Assembly: GCA_046329195.1 (NCBI GenBank)
Contig: JAXLVB010000001.1
Coordinates: 2,356,001 to 2,420,000 of the forward strand
Origin: JAXLVB01 sp046329195
GTDB taxonomy: Bacteria; Bacteroidota; Bacteroidia; Cytophagales; Spirosomataceae
DNA length: 64,000 bases
Reading direction: 5' to 3'
This document shows positions 42,169 to 50,758 of this stretch, piece after piece. Below the pieces are notes generated by a model that was not told the origin of the DNA, did no database searches, and saw only the letters and a list, made by a program, of their open reading frames with translations. How positions within the stretch are numbered: the stretch's first letter is position 1; each line of letters starts with the position of its first letter. The position numbers and the translations under genes are program-made.

Positions 42169-42523
42169 TGTACGCTATTTTATGCCAAAATTAGAGCTTT
42201 TTTTAGAAATAGTGAGGAAGTAGGAGAGAGCATACACAGTTTATCACTTCCTATTTCACCCTTTAAAAACTACCTTTCACTCAATTTAAACGCCGAACTA
42301 ATTGCTTCCTTGTTCAAAATCTCTATTTTTACTTTTCGATGCTTCTATGAAGACAAAAGAAGGCGAGAGGCAAGACTACTGCGGTGTCTATGGTGGTGCG
42401 GTGACAGTGGAGCTAAAGCTTGTTTGAAAACCGTTTTGCTAGTTCAGTAGCGAGTATCGATGAATGAATTGTTAACAACCCCAACTATCCATATAACCTG
42501 ACCAAAACATAAACCTACCTCGT
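42169..42523. other. Gene-free interval between gldA and the permease
   Basis: 355 nt. The minus strand has TAATTTTG at 42186-42193, a TAnnTTTG match and possible gldA -7 element. No clear promoter for the permease and no hairpin was found. A possible reading frame across 42148-42450 has no recognisable content. Confidence 0.4.
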
Positions 42524-44182
42524 ATGGCCAATCAATCCCTTTTTCGCAAAAAAAACATTGCTCAAGTCCTGGCGTCGGATACGTCGGGCGAATCACATGG
42601 ACTCAATAAGGTATTGGGGGTCAGAGATTTAACCTCGCTTGGTATTGCTGCTATCATTGGCGCTGGGATTTTTAGTACCATTGGTCGAGCCAGTTTTGAA
42701 GGAGGCCCTGCGGTATCGTTGTTGTTTGTATTTACGGCAATCGCTTGTGTGTTTACGGCGCTGAGTTATGCGCAGTTTGCCTCTACCGTACCAGTGAGTG
42801 GGAGCGCTTACACGTATGCCTACGTATCGTTTGGCGAACTATTTGCGTGGATTATTGGCTGGGCTTTGATTCTGGAATACGCCGTGTCTAACATGGTAGT
42901 GGCTATTTCGTGGTCAGAGTATTTTGTAAGTATGTTAGCTGGCTTTGGCATTCATTTTCCAGATTGGCTCACCATTGACCCTGGCACAGCGGCCAAAGCC
43001 TACGCCGACGTGCAGGCAGGCACGCCCGATTTGTCGAGTGGTACTATTGCCGCTGCCAAGGCATACGAGTTAGCTCCTCAACTAGCTGGTTTTCACTTCC
43101 TCTGTGACCTTCCTGCTTGTATCATCACCATTTTGGTAACGGCCTTGGTGTATATCGGTATCAAAGAATCTCGTACGGCTAGTAATATCATGGTAATCAT
43201 CAAGTTAGCAGTTATTGGTATTGTGATAGCAGTAGGTGCATTTTATGTAAAGCCCGAAAACTGGTCGCCGTTTGCACCCAATGGGATGAAGGGGGTACTA
43301 GGTAGCGTGGCTTCAGTATTCTTTGCATTTATTGGGTTTGACTCGATTTCGACTACTGCCGAAGAATGTAAAAACCCACAGCGAGACCTACCCAAAGCCA
43401 TGATGTACTGTCTTATTATCTGCACGATACTCTATGTGTTGATTACGTTGGTACTTACCGGAATGGTGTCGTACAAAGAACTAAACGTAGATGACCCACT
43501 GGCTTTTGTGTTCCAGAAAGTCAACGTTGATTTTGTGGCAGGAATCATCTCAGTCAGTGCGGTGGTGGCCATTACCAGTGCGCTGTTGGTGTATCAGTTG
43601 GGGCAACCCCGTATCTGGATGACCATGAGTCGAGATGGTTTGTTGTGGAAGAAATTTTCAGAAATCCACCCCAAATACCAAACGCCTTCGTTTGCAACCA
43701 TTATCACGGGTTTAGTAGTGGCCATTCCGGCGCTATTTTTTGACATGGGTTTCTTTGTGGACCTCACAAGCGTAGGTACGTTTTTTGCCTTTATTTTGGT
43801 ATGTGGAGGCATTCTTTACCTCGACCACCAAGGGCTTTCAAAGCACTCTAAATTTAAAGTGCCTTTTGTTAATGGTAAGTATATAGTGGGCTTAGCATGG
43901 GCTGCCTTGTTAGGCTATGCGCTTACCGCAGGAAACTTTAGCGAAGCCATCGGCGAAAAACCCCTTTTGGCAGTGTTTTGGCTGGTGTGGGGTGGACTTA
44001 GCTGGGGAGCCTTTAAGTACAACTTCTCGCTATTGCCTGTGATGGGTATTTTGACCAACCTTTACTTAATGACCGAGTTGGGTGTATCTAACTGGTTGAT
44101 TTTTGTGATTTGGCTCGTGATAGGCTTGGTTATTTACTTCAACTACGGGCGCAAACACAGCAAGTTAGCAACGAACCAATAG
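42524..44182 (+). CDS. APC superfamily amino-acid permease
   Basis: 552 residues with about 12-14 TM helices. The first helix carries the APC motif AAIIGAGIFSTIGRAS (unwound GAGIF for substrate). AISWSEYFVS, FFAFIGFDSISTTAEECKNPQRDLPKAM (TM6 and loop typical of cationic amino-acid transporters) and TMSRDGLLWKKFSEIHPKYQTP (TM8 loop) are all present. Best read as a CAT-type proton-coupled amino-acid importer. An insert around residues 145-190 (TIDPGTAAKAYADVQAG...) lengthens the loop after TM4. It has its own leader and is not obviously in an operon. Confidence 0.92.
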   Translation: MANQSLFRKKNIAQVLASDTSGESHGLNKVLGVRDLTSLGIAAIIGAGIFSTIGRASFEGGPAVSLLFVFTAIACVFTALSYAQFASTVPVSGSAYTYAYVSFGELFAWIIGWALILEYAVSNMVVAISWSEYFVSMLAGFGIHFPDWLTIDPGTAAKAYADVQAGTPDLSSGTIAAAKAYELAPQLAGFHFLCDLPACIITILVTALVYIGIKESRTASNIMVIIKLAVIGIVIAVGAFYVKPENWSPFAPNGMKGVLGSVASVFFAFIGFDSISTTAEECKNPQRDLPKAMMYCLIICTILYVLITLVLTGMVSYKELNVDDPLAFVFQKVNVDFVAGIISVSAVVAITSALLVYQLGQPRIWMTMSRDGLLWKKFSEIHPKYQTPSFATIITGLVVAIPALFFDMGFFVDLTSVGTFFAFILVCGGILYLDHQGLSKHSKFKVPFVNGKYIVGLAWAALLGYALTAGNFSEAIGEKPLLAVFWLVWGGLSWGAFKYNFSLLPVMGILTNLYLMTELGVSNWLIFVIWLVIGLVIYFNYGRKHSKLATNQ

Positions 44183-44243
44183 CAGAAAAGCCTTGTTTGT
44201 ATTGAAGCTGTTCGTAATAGAAACATAGTCATAAACAGCAACC

Positions 44244-44834
44244 ATGACCGCACAACCTAAACACTATTATACCCCCGAGGAGTACCTTGTCATAGAACGA
44301 GAAGCCACTGAGAAAAGTGAATATTTTCAGGGTGAAATGTTCATGATGGCAGGGGGGACATTTAATCATAATCGGATACGTGAAAATATTTCTGGAGAAT
44401 TATTTCCGATTGTGAAAAAAAGAGGCTGCCAATCACTTTCAAGTGATATGCGTGTACATGTACCTTACAATGGACTTTACACTTATCCAGATGCGACTAT
44501 CACTTGTGGGAAACTAGAATTTTTAGACGGTAAACAAGATACATTGCTAAACCCCGCTGTGATTATTGAAGTGCTGTCGGGGAGTACAGCCAGTTATGAT
44601 CAAGGCGAAAAGTTTGAGTTGTATCGCTCTATTCCAAGCTTTCGAGAGTATATTTTGATTGATTCTCGACGAGTAAAAGCAGAGGTTTGGCAAAAAAACG
44701 AAAAAGACCAATGGACATTGATTCTGGAGACAACCAACTTGGCCGAATCTATCCCGATTCAATGCGTAGAAGCATCTATTCCCATCGCCTCACTCTATGA
44801 ACAAACAGTAGGGATCCTTCAAGAAAACGAATAA
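44244..44834 (+). CDS. Uma2 family (DUF820) PD-(D/E)XK nuclease-like protein
   Basis: 196 residues. Typical Uma2 features: YYTPEEYLVIEREATEKSEYFQGE, GTFNHNRI, YPDATITCG (the PD motif), NPAVIIEVLSGSTASYDQGEKFELYRSIPSFREYILID (the E-x-LS-x-ST and Y-D-x-G-x-KF segments) and RRVKAEVW. The predicted catalytic residues of the restriction-endonuclease-like fold (Asp in YPDA, Glu in IEVLS) are intact. Uma2 genes are abundant in cyanobacteria and Spirosomataceae; their function is not established. It stands alone, with a terminator overlapping its stop codon. Confidence 0.9.
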   Translation: MTAQPKHYYTPEEYLVIEREATEKSEYFQGEMFMMAGGTFNHNRIRENISGELFPIVKKRGCQSLSSDMRVHVPYNGLYTYPDATITCGKLEFLDGKQDTLLNPAVIIEVLSGSTASYDQGEKFELYRSIPSFREYILIDSRRVKAEVWQKNEKDQWTLILETTNLAESIPIQCVEASIPIASLYEQTVGILQENE

Positions 44835-44863
44835 AAAAAGCTGGCCTAAAGCCAGCTTTTTTT
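44833..44863. terminator. Bidirectional terminator after the Uma2 gene
   Basis: AAAAAAAGCTGGC pairs with GCCAGCTTTTTTT across a 5-nt loop, between convergent genes. Confidence 0.9.
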
Positions 44864-44895
44864 ATTCGTAAACTAAATGACTAATCAGCTGATTA

Positions 44896-45582
44896 TTAAT
44901 CATTACTGCGACGACCGTTGAGCAGGCTTACATAATAAAGTAAAGTAGCCAACGAACCAATAGCTGCTACTACATACGTGCGAGCAGCCCATTTGAGCGC
45001 ATCAGCAGCCATTTCGTATTCACGGTCGGTCACAACACGGCGTTCACGAATCCACTTCAACGCCCGGTTGCTGGCATCATACTCTACCGGGAGCGTTACA
45101 AAGCTAAATACCGTCGTACCTGCAAACAACGCCACCCCAATAGCCAGTGGAATGGGCGTGGTATTGAGCATAAAAATCCCAATTAGGATAATCCACTGCA
45201 TCCAGTTGGAGGCAATAGACAAAAACGGCACCATCGAACTCCGAAACTGCAAGGCAGCATACGAAGTGGCGTGTTGTACGGCGTGGCCACACTCGTGAGC
45301 TGCCACTGCGGCAGCTGACACACTACGCCCGTAGTACACCTCGTTGCTAAGGTTGACGGTTTTGTCGGTGGGGTTGTAGTGGTCGGTGAGTTGGCCATCA
45401 ACTTGCGTAATTCGCACATCATAAATGCCGTTGTCATGCAACATCTTCTGTGCAATTTCGGCACCACTCAAGTTGTTGGTAAGTCCAACTTGCGAATATT
45501 CGTTGAATTTACTCTTTAGTCGCCAGCTTACATACATGCTGACAAACATGGTGAGAATACCAATTAAATAAGCTCCGCCCAT
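44896..45582 (-). CDS. Zinc metallopeptidase (YugP family) membrane protein
   Basis: 228 residues. An N-terminal TM segment (LIGILTMFVSMYVSWRL), then NLSGAEIAQKMLHDNGIYDV, DGQLTDHYNPTDKTVNLSNEVYYGRSVSAAAVAAHECGHAVQHA with an HExxH-type zinc site (HECGH). Further TM helices follow, then the conserved PVEYDASNRAL (third zinc ligand region) and a C-terminal helix (TYVVAAIGSLATLLYYVSLL). This is the neutral zinc metallopeptidase 2 / YugP family; substrates are unknown. It follows rfaE2 on the same strand after 20 nt, probably one operon. Confidence 0.92.
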   Translation of the reverse strand: MGGAYLIGILTMFVSMYVSWRLKSKFNEYSQVGLTNNLSGAEIAQKMLHDNGIYDVRITQVDGQLTDHYNPTDKTVNLSNEVYYGRSVSAAAVAAHECGHAVQHATSYAALQFRSSMVPFLSIASNWMQWIILIGIFMLNTTPIPLAIGVALFAGTTVFSFVTLPVEYDASNRALKWIRERRVVTDREYEMAADALKWAARTYVVAAIGSLATLLYYVSLLNGRRSND

Positions 45583-45602
45583 GGCTTTTTAGGTTTTGCG
45601 AA

Positions 45603-46082
45603 TTAGTAGGCTTGTTTTATTTTTTCGATGAGGTTGGTAGTTGAATATCCAGCTACCAACGGGATGGTTTTGACCGCCCCTCCGTGACCCAGCACAAAAT
45701 CTGCGCCAACGATGGTTTCGATACTATAATCGTCGCCTTTGACCAAAATGTCAGGTTTTACAGCCTCAATTAACTGCAAAGGTGTCGGTTCGTCGAACAA
45801 AATGACAGTATCTACAAAGGCCAACGCTGCCATCAGGCGAGCCCGAGCATATTGATTTACTACAGGCCGTAGTGGGCCTTTGATTCGACTCACCGACGCA
45901 TCGGTGTTCAGTCCAAGGACTAGGCGGTCGCCGAGACTGCGGGCTTTTTCGAGGTAATCAATATGGCCCAAATGGACGATGTCAAAGCATCCATTGGTGA
46001 AAACGATTTTTTGACCACTTTGTTGCCAACTACGCACTTGCTCAAGGGCTTGAGGTAGGTCTTTGATTTTGTCAGACGTCAC
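45603..46082 (-). CDS. rfaE2: D-glycero-beta-D-manno-heptose 1-phosphate adenylyltransferase (RfaE2/HldE C-terminal type)
   Basis: A nucleotidyltransferase of about 159 residues that would activate heptose-1-phosphate with ATP for lipopolysaccharide or S-layer glycans. FTNGCFDIVHLGHIDYLEKA has the HxGH motif; LVLGLNTDASVSRIKG, RPVVNQYARARLMAAL, VKPDILVKGDDY and YSTTNLIEKI follow. It is a stand-alone adenylyltransferase without the kinase half of HldE. The GTG at 46082 was chosen because family members start about 20 residues before the GCFD motif; an in-frame TTG at 46130 would give 175 residues with an unusual extension. Confidence 0.88.
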   Translation of the reverse strand: MTSDKIKDLPQALEQVRSWQQSGQKIVFTNGCFDIVHLGHIDYLEKARSLGDRLVLGLNTDASVSRIKGPLRPVVNQYARARLMAALAFVDTVILFDEPTPLQLIEAVKPDILVKGDDYSIETIVGADFVLGHGGAVKTIPLVAGYSTTNLIEKIKQAY

Positions 46083-46232
46083 GTCGTTAGAAAAACAGTT
46101 GATTGTGACGATAACACTACTTCGCACCAAATAGTTGCACGTTTGGAGTAACCATAAGGCTGCTTTTTGTGTCAGAAGTAAGTCATAAAAGTAGGTAAGA
46201 TCGAAAATAAGTACTGAGAATAAATTTTGGTG

Positions 46233-46268
46233 TTACGTGGTGGGGGCGTATGCTATACGCCCCCACGT
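46233..46268. repeat. REP-like palindrome, copy 2
   Basis: GGGGGCGTAT (to 46251) pairs with ATACGCCCCC around a 3-nt loop, flanked by GTG and CAC extensions. Similar in core (GTATGC...ACGCCC) to the palindrome at 1857-1887. It lies between rfaE2 and the end of the S9 peptidase gene and may also act as that gene's terminator. Confidence 0.5.
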
Positions 46269-46290
46269 GAACATGGCTGACCGTTATCAT

Positions 46291-48444
46291 CTACTTTTTC
46301 GTTCCTACGAATCGTTCAAAAAACTCGTAAATACGCAACATACGGTCAATCCGCTGGCGGACGTTGCCGCTTCGACTCAGCTCGTGCGTGGCACCGGGCA
46401 TCCTGACATACTCTACGTCTTTACCCAATACTTTGAGCGATTTATACATCATTTCGCTTTGGATAGGGCCTGTGCGGAGGTCATTTTCGCCATGCTTGAT
46501 TAAGAGTGGCGTGCGGATAGTATCCACAAAATAGTAAGGCGAGTTGTTGTCAAGCACTTTATCTTTTTTGTCTAGCCAAGGGTATTGGAAGTAGTTCGGG
46601 ACTAAGCGCCAAGCGTTGCCTTCGCCCATGAAGGTGGTGAGGTCATATACGCCACGCTGTGCAAAAGCAGCCTTAAACCGATGGTCTTGCGACACAATCC
46701 AAGCCGTCAGATAGCCAGCATAACTTCCACCAGTAATCACCTGACGAGACGTGTCCACCCAGGCTTCTTTGGCGGCATCGCTACAAGTAGCCAATACGTC
46801 CGAAGCAGGCCCTGTACCCCAATCCTTGATGTTGGCTCGCTGAAAATCAATACCATAGCCTCCTGAGCCCCGTGGGTTTCCATAGACAATACCATAACCT
46901 TGCGAGCAGAAATACTGGAACTCATGCCACATCGAAATCTCACCAGGCCCCCACATGGCTGTTGGGCCACCGTGCATATTGAGCATCAAAGGGTACTTTT
47001 TACCCGCCTCGAGGGTCGAAGGCTTCATAATCCAGTACTCCACTTTTTGCTTTTTAGAATTGACCAGTGTACGCTTTTCAGGGAAACTCAACTTCTTAGT
47101 TTTGAGCCATTCGGTATTATGGTCGCTGAGGCGAGTTTGGTTTTTGGCATCCAGCGTAGCGGTATAAAGCTCAGAAGGGTTGGCTACTTCGGTTTTGGCA
47201 AAAACAACTCGTTCGTTCGAGAAGTCAAAGGAACCCACACCCGTATCAAAATCGGTCAGTTGTTCTACTTTTAGGCTCTTGGCATCTACCCGATACAGCG
47301 GCACACCACCATTGGACGAGGCCGTAAAGTATAAGTACTTTTGGTCTGACGACCATTTGTAATTGCCTGCCGCACGGTCAACTCCCACCGCTTGAACGCC
47401 CGAACCATCGGCATTAGCCAACATCAGTTGTCCAAAATTAACACCCTGCGAAGGTGATGTCGAGAAGGCCATGCGCTTACCATCGGGCGATAGTTCGGGC
47501 TGCCCTACTTGACTGCCTTTGCTACCCAAAATCTTTTGTTTGGCACCTGTGGCTAACGAAATCACCAAAATCTGTGAATCTTGCTCACGGTCGGGGTGAA
47601 CTAGGCTGTCTAGCCCCGAAGTCGCTAATAAGTTCCCATCGGGCGTCCATCCTTGTAAGTTGTACGACCAAAAACCTTGCGTAACGGCTCTGGGCTTGGC
47701 TCCTTCTTTGGCTTCTACCACAAAGATATGGTTGAAATTAAGCTCAGGTTGTGTGGTAGCTTCACCCTGAAACTGAAGGCGGTTAAATACTTTTGCTTTT
47801 TTATCTTCTTCATCCTTCGATAAATACGCTCTGATTTCCTCAATGCTGCCATCTGGGTTGGGCTTTACTTTTGAGTTAGTAGCCCGTAAAAAATCATTGT
47901 TGCTAAAGCCAGGTTTTTCTAACGACCAGCTCGGAAGCACCTTGCGGGGATTCAATACACTATCTTTGAGAAGTTCCGTGAGGCTGCTACCCGCCCCAAA
48001 AGCAACGTACTTACCATCAGGCGACCATACAGGCCCACCTGCGCCGTATTTCCAGTCGGTGAGTTGGAAGGCTTCGCCACCGTCGAGGGGCATCACAAAG
48101 AGCTGCGACTTACCTTTAATAGTACGAGCAAACACAATTTTGCTGCCATCGGGCGAAAACGAAGGCTGCCGAGCACTTTCGGCTCCACGGGTAAGGGGCT
48201 TAGGCGGATTTACGAAGTCGGTTAACCACAGGTGAGTTTTGTAGTCGTATTCCAATTTGTTTTCTTCGCTAGGTTCAATGGTTTGGAGCGTATAAATAGC
48301 TCGCTTGCCATCGGGCGACATCACCACACCTGTCACCTGCTTGATTTTGGTCATGTCGGTAACTTTTATTTTTTCAGCGCCGTTTTGGGCCCATGCTGCC
48401 GAAAAAAACAAAACCCCGATACAAAGAGAGAAGAATTTCTTCAT
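46291..48444 (-). CDS. S9 family peptidase (prolyl-oligopeptidase / acylaminoacyl-peptidase type)
   Basis: 717 residues with a signal peptide (MKKFFSLCIGVLFFSAAWAQ). The N-terminal half is a beta-propeller of TolB/WD40-like blades (SPDGKRAIYTL, SFSPDGSKIVFAR, VWSPDGKYVAFG, LSPDGKRMAFS). The C-terminal alpha/beta-hydrolase carries the catalytic triad Ser574 (GGSYAGY), Asp655 (HGENDLR) and His687 (GATHELSRSG), plus the oxyanion region LNMHGGPTAMWG. Likely a periplasmic serine exopeptidase that cleaves short peptides. Monocistronic; a TAACTTTG -7 element lies about 36 nt upstream of the start. Confidence 0.95.
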   Translation of the reverse strand: MKKFFSLCIGVLFFSAAWAQNGAEKIKVTDMTKIKQVTGVVMSPDGKRAIYTLQTIEPSEENKLEYDYKTHLWLTDFVNPPKPLTRGAESARQPSFSPDGSKIVFARTIKGKSQLFVMPLDGGEAFQLTDWKYGAGGPVWSPDGKYVAFGAGSSLTELLKDSVLNPRKVLPSWSLEKPGFSNNDFLRATNSKVKPNPDGSIEEIRAYLSKDEEDKKAKVFNRLQFQGEATTQPELNFNHIFVVEAKEGAKPRAVTQGFWSYNLQGWTPDGNLLATSGLDSLVHPDREQDSQILVISLATGAKQKILGSKGSQVGQPELSPDGKRMAFSTSPSQGVNFGQLMLANADGSGVQAVGVDRAAGNYKWSSDQKYLYFTASSNGGVPLYRVDAKSLKVEQLTDFDTGVGSFDFSNERVVFAKTEVANPSELYTATLDAKNQTRLSDHNTEWLKTKKLSFPEKRTLVNSKKQKVEYWIMKPSTLEAGKKYPLMLNMHGGPTAMWGPGEISMWHEFQYFCSQGYGIVYGNPRGSGGYGIDFQRANIKDWGTGPASDVLATCSDAAKEAWVDTSRQVITGGSYAGYLTAWIVSQDHRFKAAFAQRGVYDLTTFMGEGNAWRLVPNYFQYPWLDKKDKVLDNNSPYYFVDTIRTPLLIKHGENDLRTGPIQSEMMYKSLKVLGKDVEYVRMPGATHELSRSGNVRQRIDRMLRIYEFFERFVGTKK

Positions 48445-48479
48445 AGAATGGATTAGTTTGTGAATGGTTGATACGAGGT

Positions 48480-48487
48480 CAAAGTTA
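48480..48487 (-). promoter_or_regulatory. -7 element of the S9 peptidase promoter
   Basis: TAACTTTG on the minus strand, a perfect TAnnTTTG match, 36 nt before the start codon. Confidence 0.55.
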
Positions 48488-48895
48488 AAAGAAATCAGTT
48501 CATTACTTGATAAAAATAGACAGGAACCTGATTTTGTAACGTGTCGAAACCATTGTTACCGACATAAGCCACAAGAAGTAAGACATTCGAACGAGGCAAT
48601 AGTGCTTAACCGAAAGGTAGATTGGGGTAAAAAAATAATCAAACCTTGAAAGAATAGCATAAAAAAAAGATTCTTGAACCATTGAGATAGATTTTTTGAA
48701 ATATTCCGACTATTTTGTGAAAAAATGCAAAGAAAATTAGGTTAATTTACCAAAAACCAAATTAGTTTTGGCTGAAGGCTTATTTCGTGGCGTTTTATAT
48801 CGAATAAGCTATTATTTTCAGAAAATAAACGTACCTCGTTTATAGTACTTCATGTGCAGGGAGCGAGTACCTTACTAGAATCAATTGATTATCTT
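48488..48895. other. AT-rich divergent interval upstream of the alpha-E gene
   Basis: About 400 nt, AT-rich, with no supported gene. Notably there is no circularly permuted ATP-grasp gene here, although that gene usually precedes an alpha-E gene. No clear TAnnTTTG box for the alpha-E gene was found. Confidence 0.5.
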
Positions 48896-49858
48896 ATGCT
48901 GAGCCGTGTTGCGAACTCGATTTACTGGATGAATCGCTACATTGAGCGGGCCGAAAATTACGCCCGTTTTGTGAGTGTGAATTTTAATTTGGCGCTTGAC
49001 TTGCCTCCTACTGTGCCCGAGCAATGGGAACCTATCTTGGTGGCTCCTGCCGACCACTATGCTTATTATGAGCATTATGACGAGGTAACCAAAGAGCACG
49101 TCATTGACTTCATGACCTTTGATACTCGCAACCCCAACTCCATCATCAGCAGTCTTCAGAATGCTCGTGAAAATGCCCGTACCATTCGAGAGAGCATCTC
49201 GAAAGAAATGTGGGAGCATACTAACGGACTTTATTGGCTGGTAAAGGAGTCAGCAGCCGATAGTAAATCGTGGGAGATGAGCCAGTTTCAGGATTTTTAC
49301 AACCGAATCAAACTAGGCTGTGAAACCTTGTTTGGGATTGTGGATTCTACCATCACTCGAAACGAAGCATGGCATTTTGGCCGTATGGGGCGGTTGTTGG
49401 AGCGTGCCGACAAAACCACTCGGTTTTTGGACGTAAAGTATTTTACACTTTTACCCGAATTAGACGCTATTGGTTCTCCGCTTGACCTAATGCTCTGGAC
49501 AGCCGTACTCAAGTCGGTGAGTGCATACAATATGTACCGTCAGCAATTTAGAGTAGTGAATTCGGCGCATATCGTTGAATTTCTAATTCTTGACAAATTA
49601 TTCCCTCGCTCGGTAATGCACTGTATTCGTCAAGCAGAATTGTCGCTTTATGAGATTTCGGGTCGTAACATTGCCTCTGGATACTCGAATTTGGCTGAGA
49701 AAAAACTGAGTAAACTTCGCTCCGAAATCGAATTTACAGACATTGAAGAAATCTTTGAGGTGGGGCTTCATCAATACTTGGATGAGTTCCAAACCGAAAA
49801 CAACCAGGTAGGCAATGCGATTTTTGATGTGTATTTTGCTTTAAAATCGGTGGAGTAG
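48896..49858 (+). CDS. Alpha-E domain protein (DUF403)
   Basis: A 320-residue all-helical protein with the family opening MLSRVANSIYWMNRYIERAENYARF and the later motifs NARTIRESISKEMWEHTNGLYW, WHFGRMGRLLERADKTTRFLDV, and a C-terminal helix with LHQYLDEFQ. DUF403 proteins occur almost only with a circularly permuted ATP-grasp ligase, a transglutaminase-like protein and the proteasome-related Anbu peptidase. Two of those partners follow directly (49979 and 50759). The group is thought to make and break an amide-linked conjugate, but the substrate is unknown. The ATG at 48896 starts at the conserved motif. Confidence 0.92.
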   Translation: MLSRVANSIYWMNRYIERAENYARFVSVNFNLALDLPPTVPEQWEPILVAPADHYAYYEHYDEVTKEHVIDFMTFDTRNPNSIISSLQNARENARTIRESISKEMWEHTNGLYWLVKESAADSKSWEMSQFQDFYNRIKLGCETLFGIVDSTITRNEAWHFGRMGRLLERADKTTRFLDVKYFTLLPELDAIGSPLDLMLWTAVLKSVSAYNMYRQQFRVVNSAHIVEFLILDKLFPRSVMHCIRQAELSLYEISGRNIASGYSNLAEKKLSKLRSEIEFTDIEEIFEVGLHQYLDEFQTENNQVGNAIFDVYFALKSVE

Positions 49859-49913
49859 TGCAAAACATCTACTGGATTAAGTACTTATACTCACTCAATA
49901 ATAAAAAATCGTC

Positions 49914-49921
49914 TAACTTTG
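49914..49921 (+). promoter_or_regulatory. Possible Anbu gene -7 element
   Basis: TAACTTTG, 57 nt before the Anbu ATG. The -33 region is poor. Confidence 0.4.
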
Positions 49922-49978
49922 CGTGCCACAAAAACCTAAGCTGCCTGTTGGGTGAACGGGCTACTACCTATATTAACA

Positions 49979-50716
49979 ATGACCTACTGTCTTGGTATTA
50001 AAACCAGAAGCGGTTTGGTGGCAATAGCCGATACCCGCTTGACTTCAGGAACAGAAGTAACCACTAATAAAAAAATTTCTATCCACGAGGTAGAGCACCA
50101 TTCACTGTTTATCATGACATCGGGGTTGCGTTCGGTTCGAGACAAAGCCCTCACTTACTTTAGAGAGGTCATTTCCGAAAAAGACCATAACTTTGATAAA
50201 CTCTACAAAGCCGTCAATGCCTTTGGAGAGCAAGTGCGTCAGGTAGCTCGTGAAGACAAACAGGCGCTCGAAGCCTCTGGCTTGGGATTTAATTTGTATG
50301 CCATCGTGGGAGGACAGTTACAAAATGATGACGAACACAAGCTGTTTTTGCTTTATCCTGAAGGGAACTGGGTAGAAGTAGGTCAAAGTTCGCCATTTTT
50401 TATTATTGGTAACTCAGGCTATGGCAAGCCCTTATTATACCGAAACTTACGATACGAGACCTCACTACACGATGCTTTGAAGGCAGGCTTTTTATCGTTT
50501 GATGCTACCAAAGTAAGTGCCAACGATGTGGACTACCCGCTTGACGTGGCTATCTACGAGCGAGACAGCTATCACATTGTAGAACACCGCTTTGAGAAAG
50601 AAGACGTAGAGTTGATTTCGCATCAGTGGACGGCTCTGCTCAACGCAGCCGTACAACGCCTCCCCAACGATTGGATGGATCCTGTCTTTGATAAATTTAG
50701 GTTGACCATCTCTTGA
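49979..50716 (+). CDS. Anbu (proteasome-like Ntn-hydrolase peptidase, T1 family)
   Basis: A 245-residue bacterial proteasome-beta homologue. It starts MTYCLGIKT; removing Met exposes Thr1, the N-terminal nucleophile. Asp17 (in the AIADTRL motif, numbered from Thr1) and the Lys pair at about 30-31 complete the expected catalytic set. FIMTSGLRSVRDKA and the FFIIGNSGYGKPLLYR segment are typical of Anbu. Unlike HslV it has no linked unfoldase gene. It lies between alpha-E and transglutaminase-like genes, the usual Anbu context. The ATG at 49979 is required for Thr at position 1; an in-frame upstream ATG (49952) would bury it. Confidence 0.9.
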   Translation: MTYCLGIKTRSGLVAIADTRLTSGTEVTTNKKISIHEVEHHSLFIMTSGLRSVRDKALTYFREVISEKDHNFDKLYKAVNAFGEQVRQVAREDKQALEASGLGFNLYAIVGGQLQNDDEHKLFLLYPEGNWVEVGQSSPFFIIGNSGYGKPLLYRNLRYETSLHDALKAGFLSFDATKVSANDVDYPLDVAIYERDSYHIVEHRFEKEDVELISHQWTALLNAAVQRLPNDWMDPVFDKFRLTIS

Positions 50717-50758
50717 ATTAGTTCGCCTGTTTAGCCTTTCAAACGCCTCACTTTGCCC

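Noticed and set aside
42148..42450. A 100-codon plus-strand open frame between gldA and the permease
   Set aside because: No recognisable domain, no initiation context, and it overlaps the gldA start and promoter region.
48464..48649. A 61-codon open frame upstream of the alpha-E gene
   Set aside because: It crosses the S9 peptidase promoter, has unusual composition and no recognisable content.
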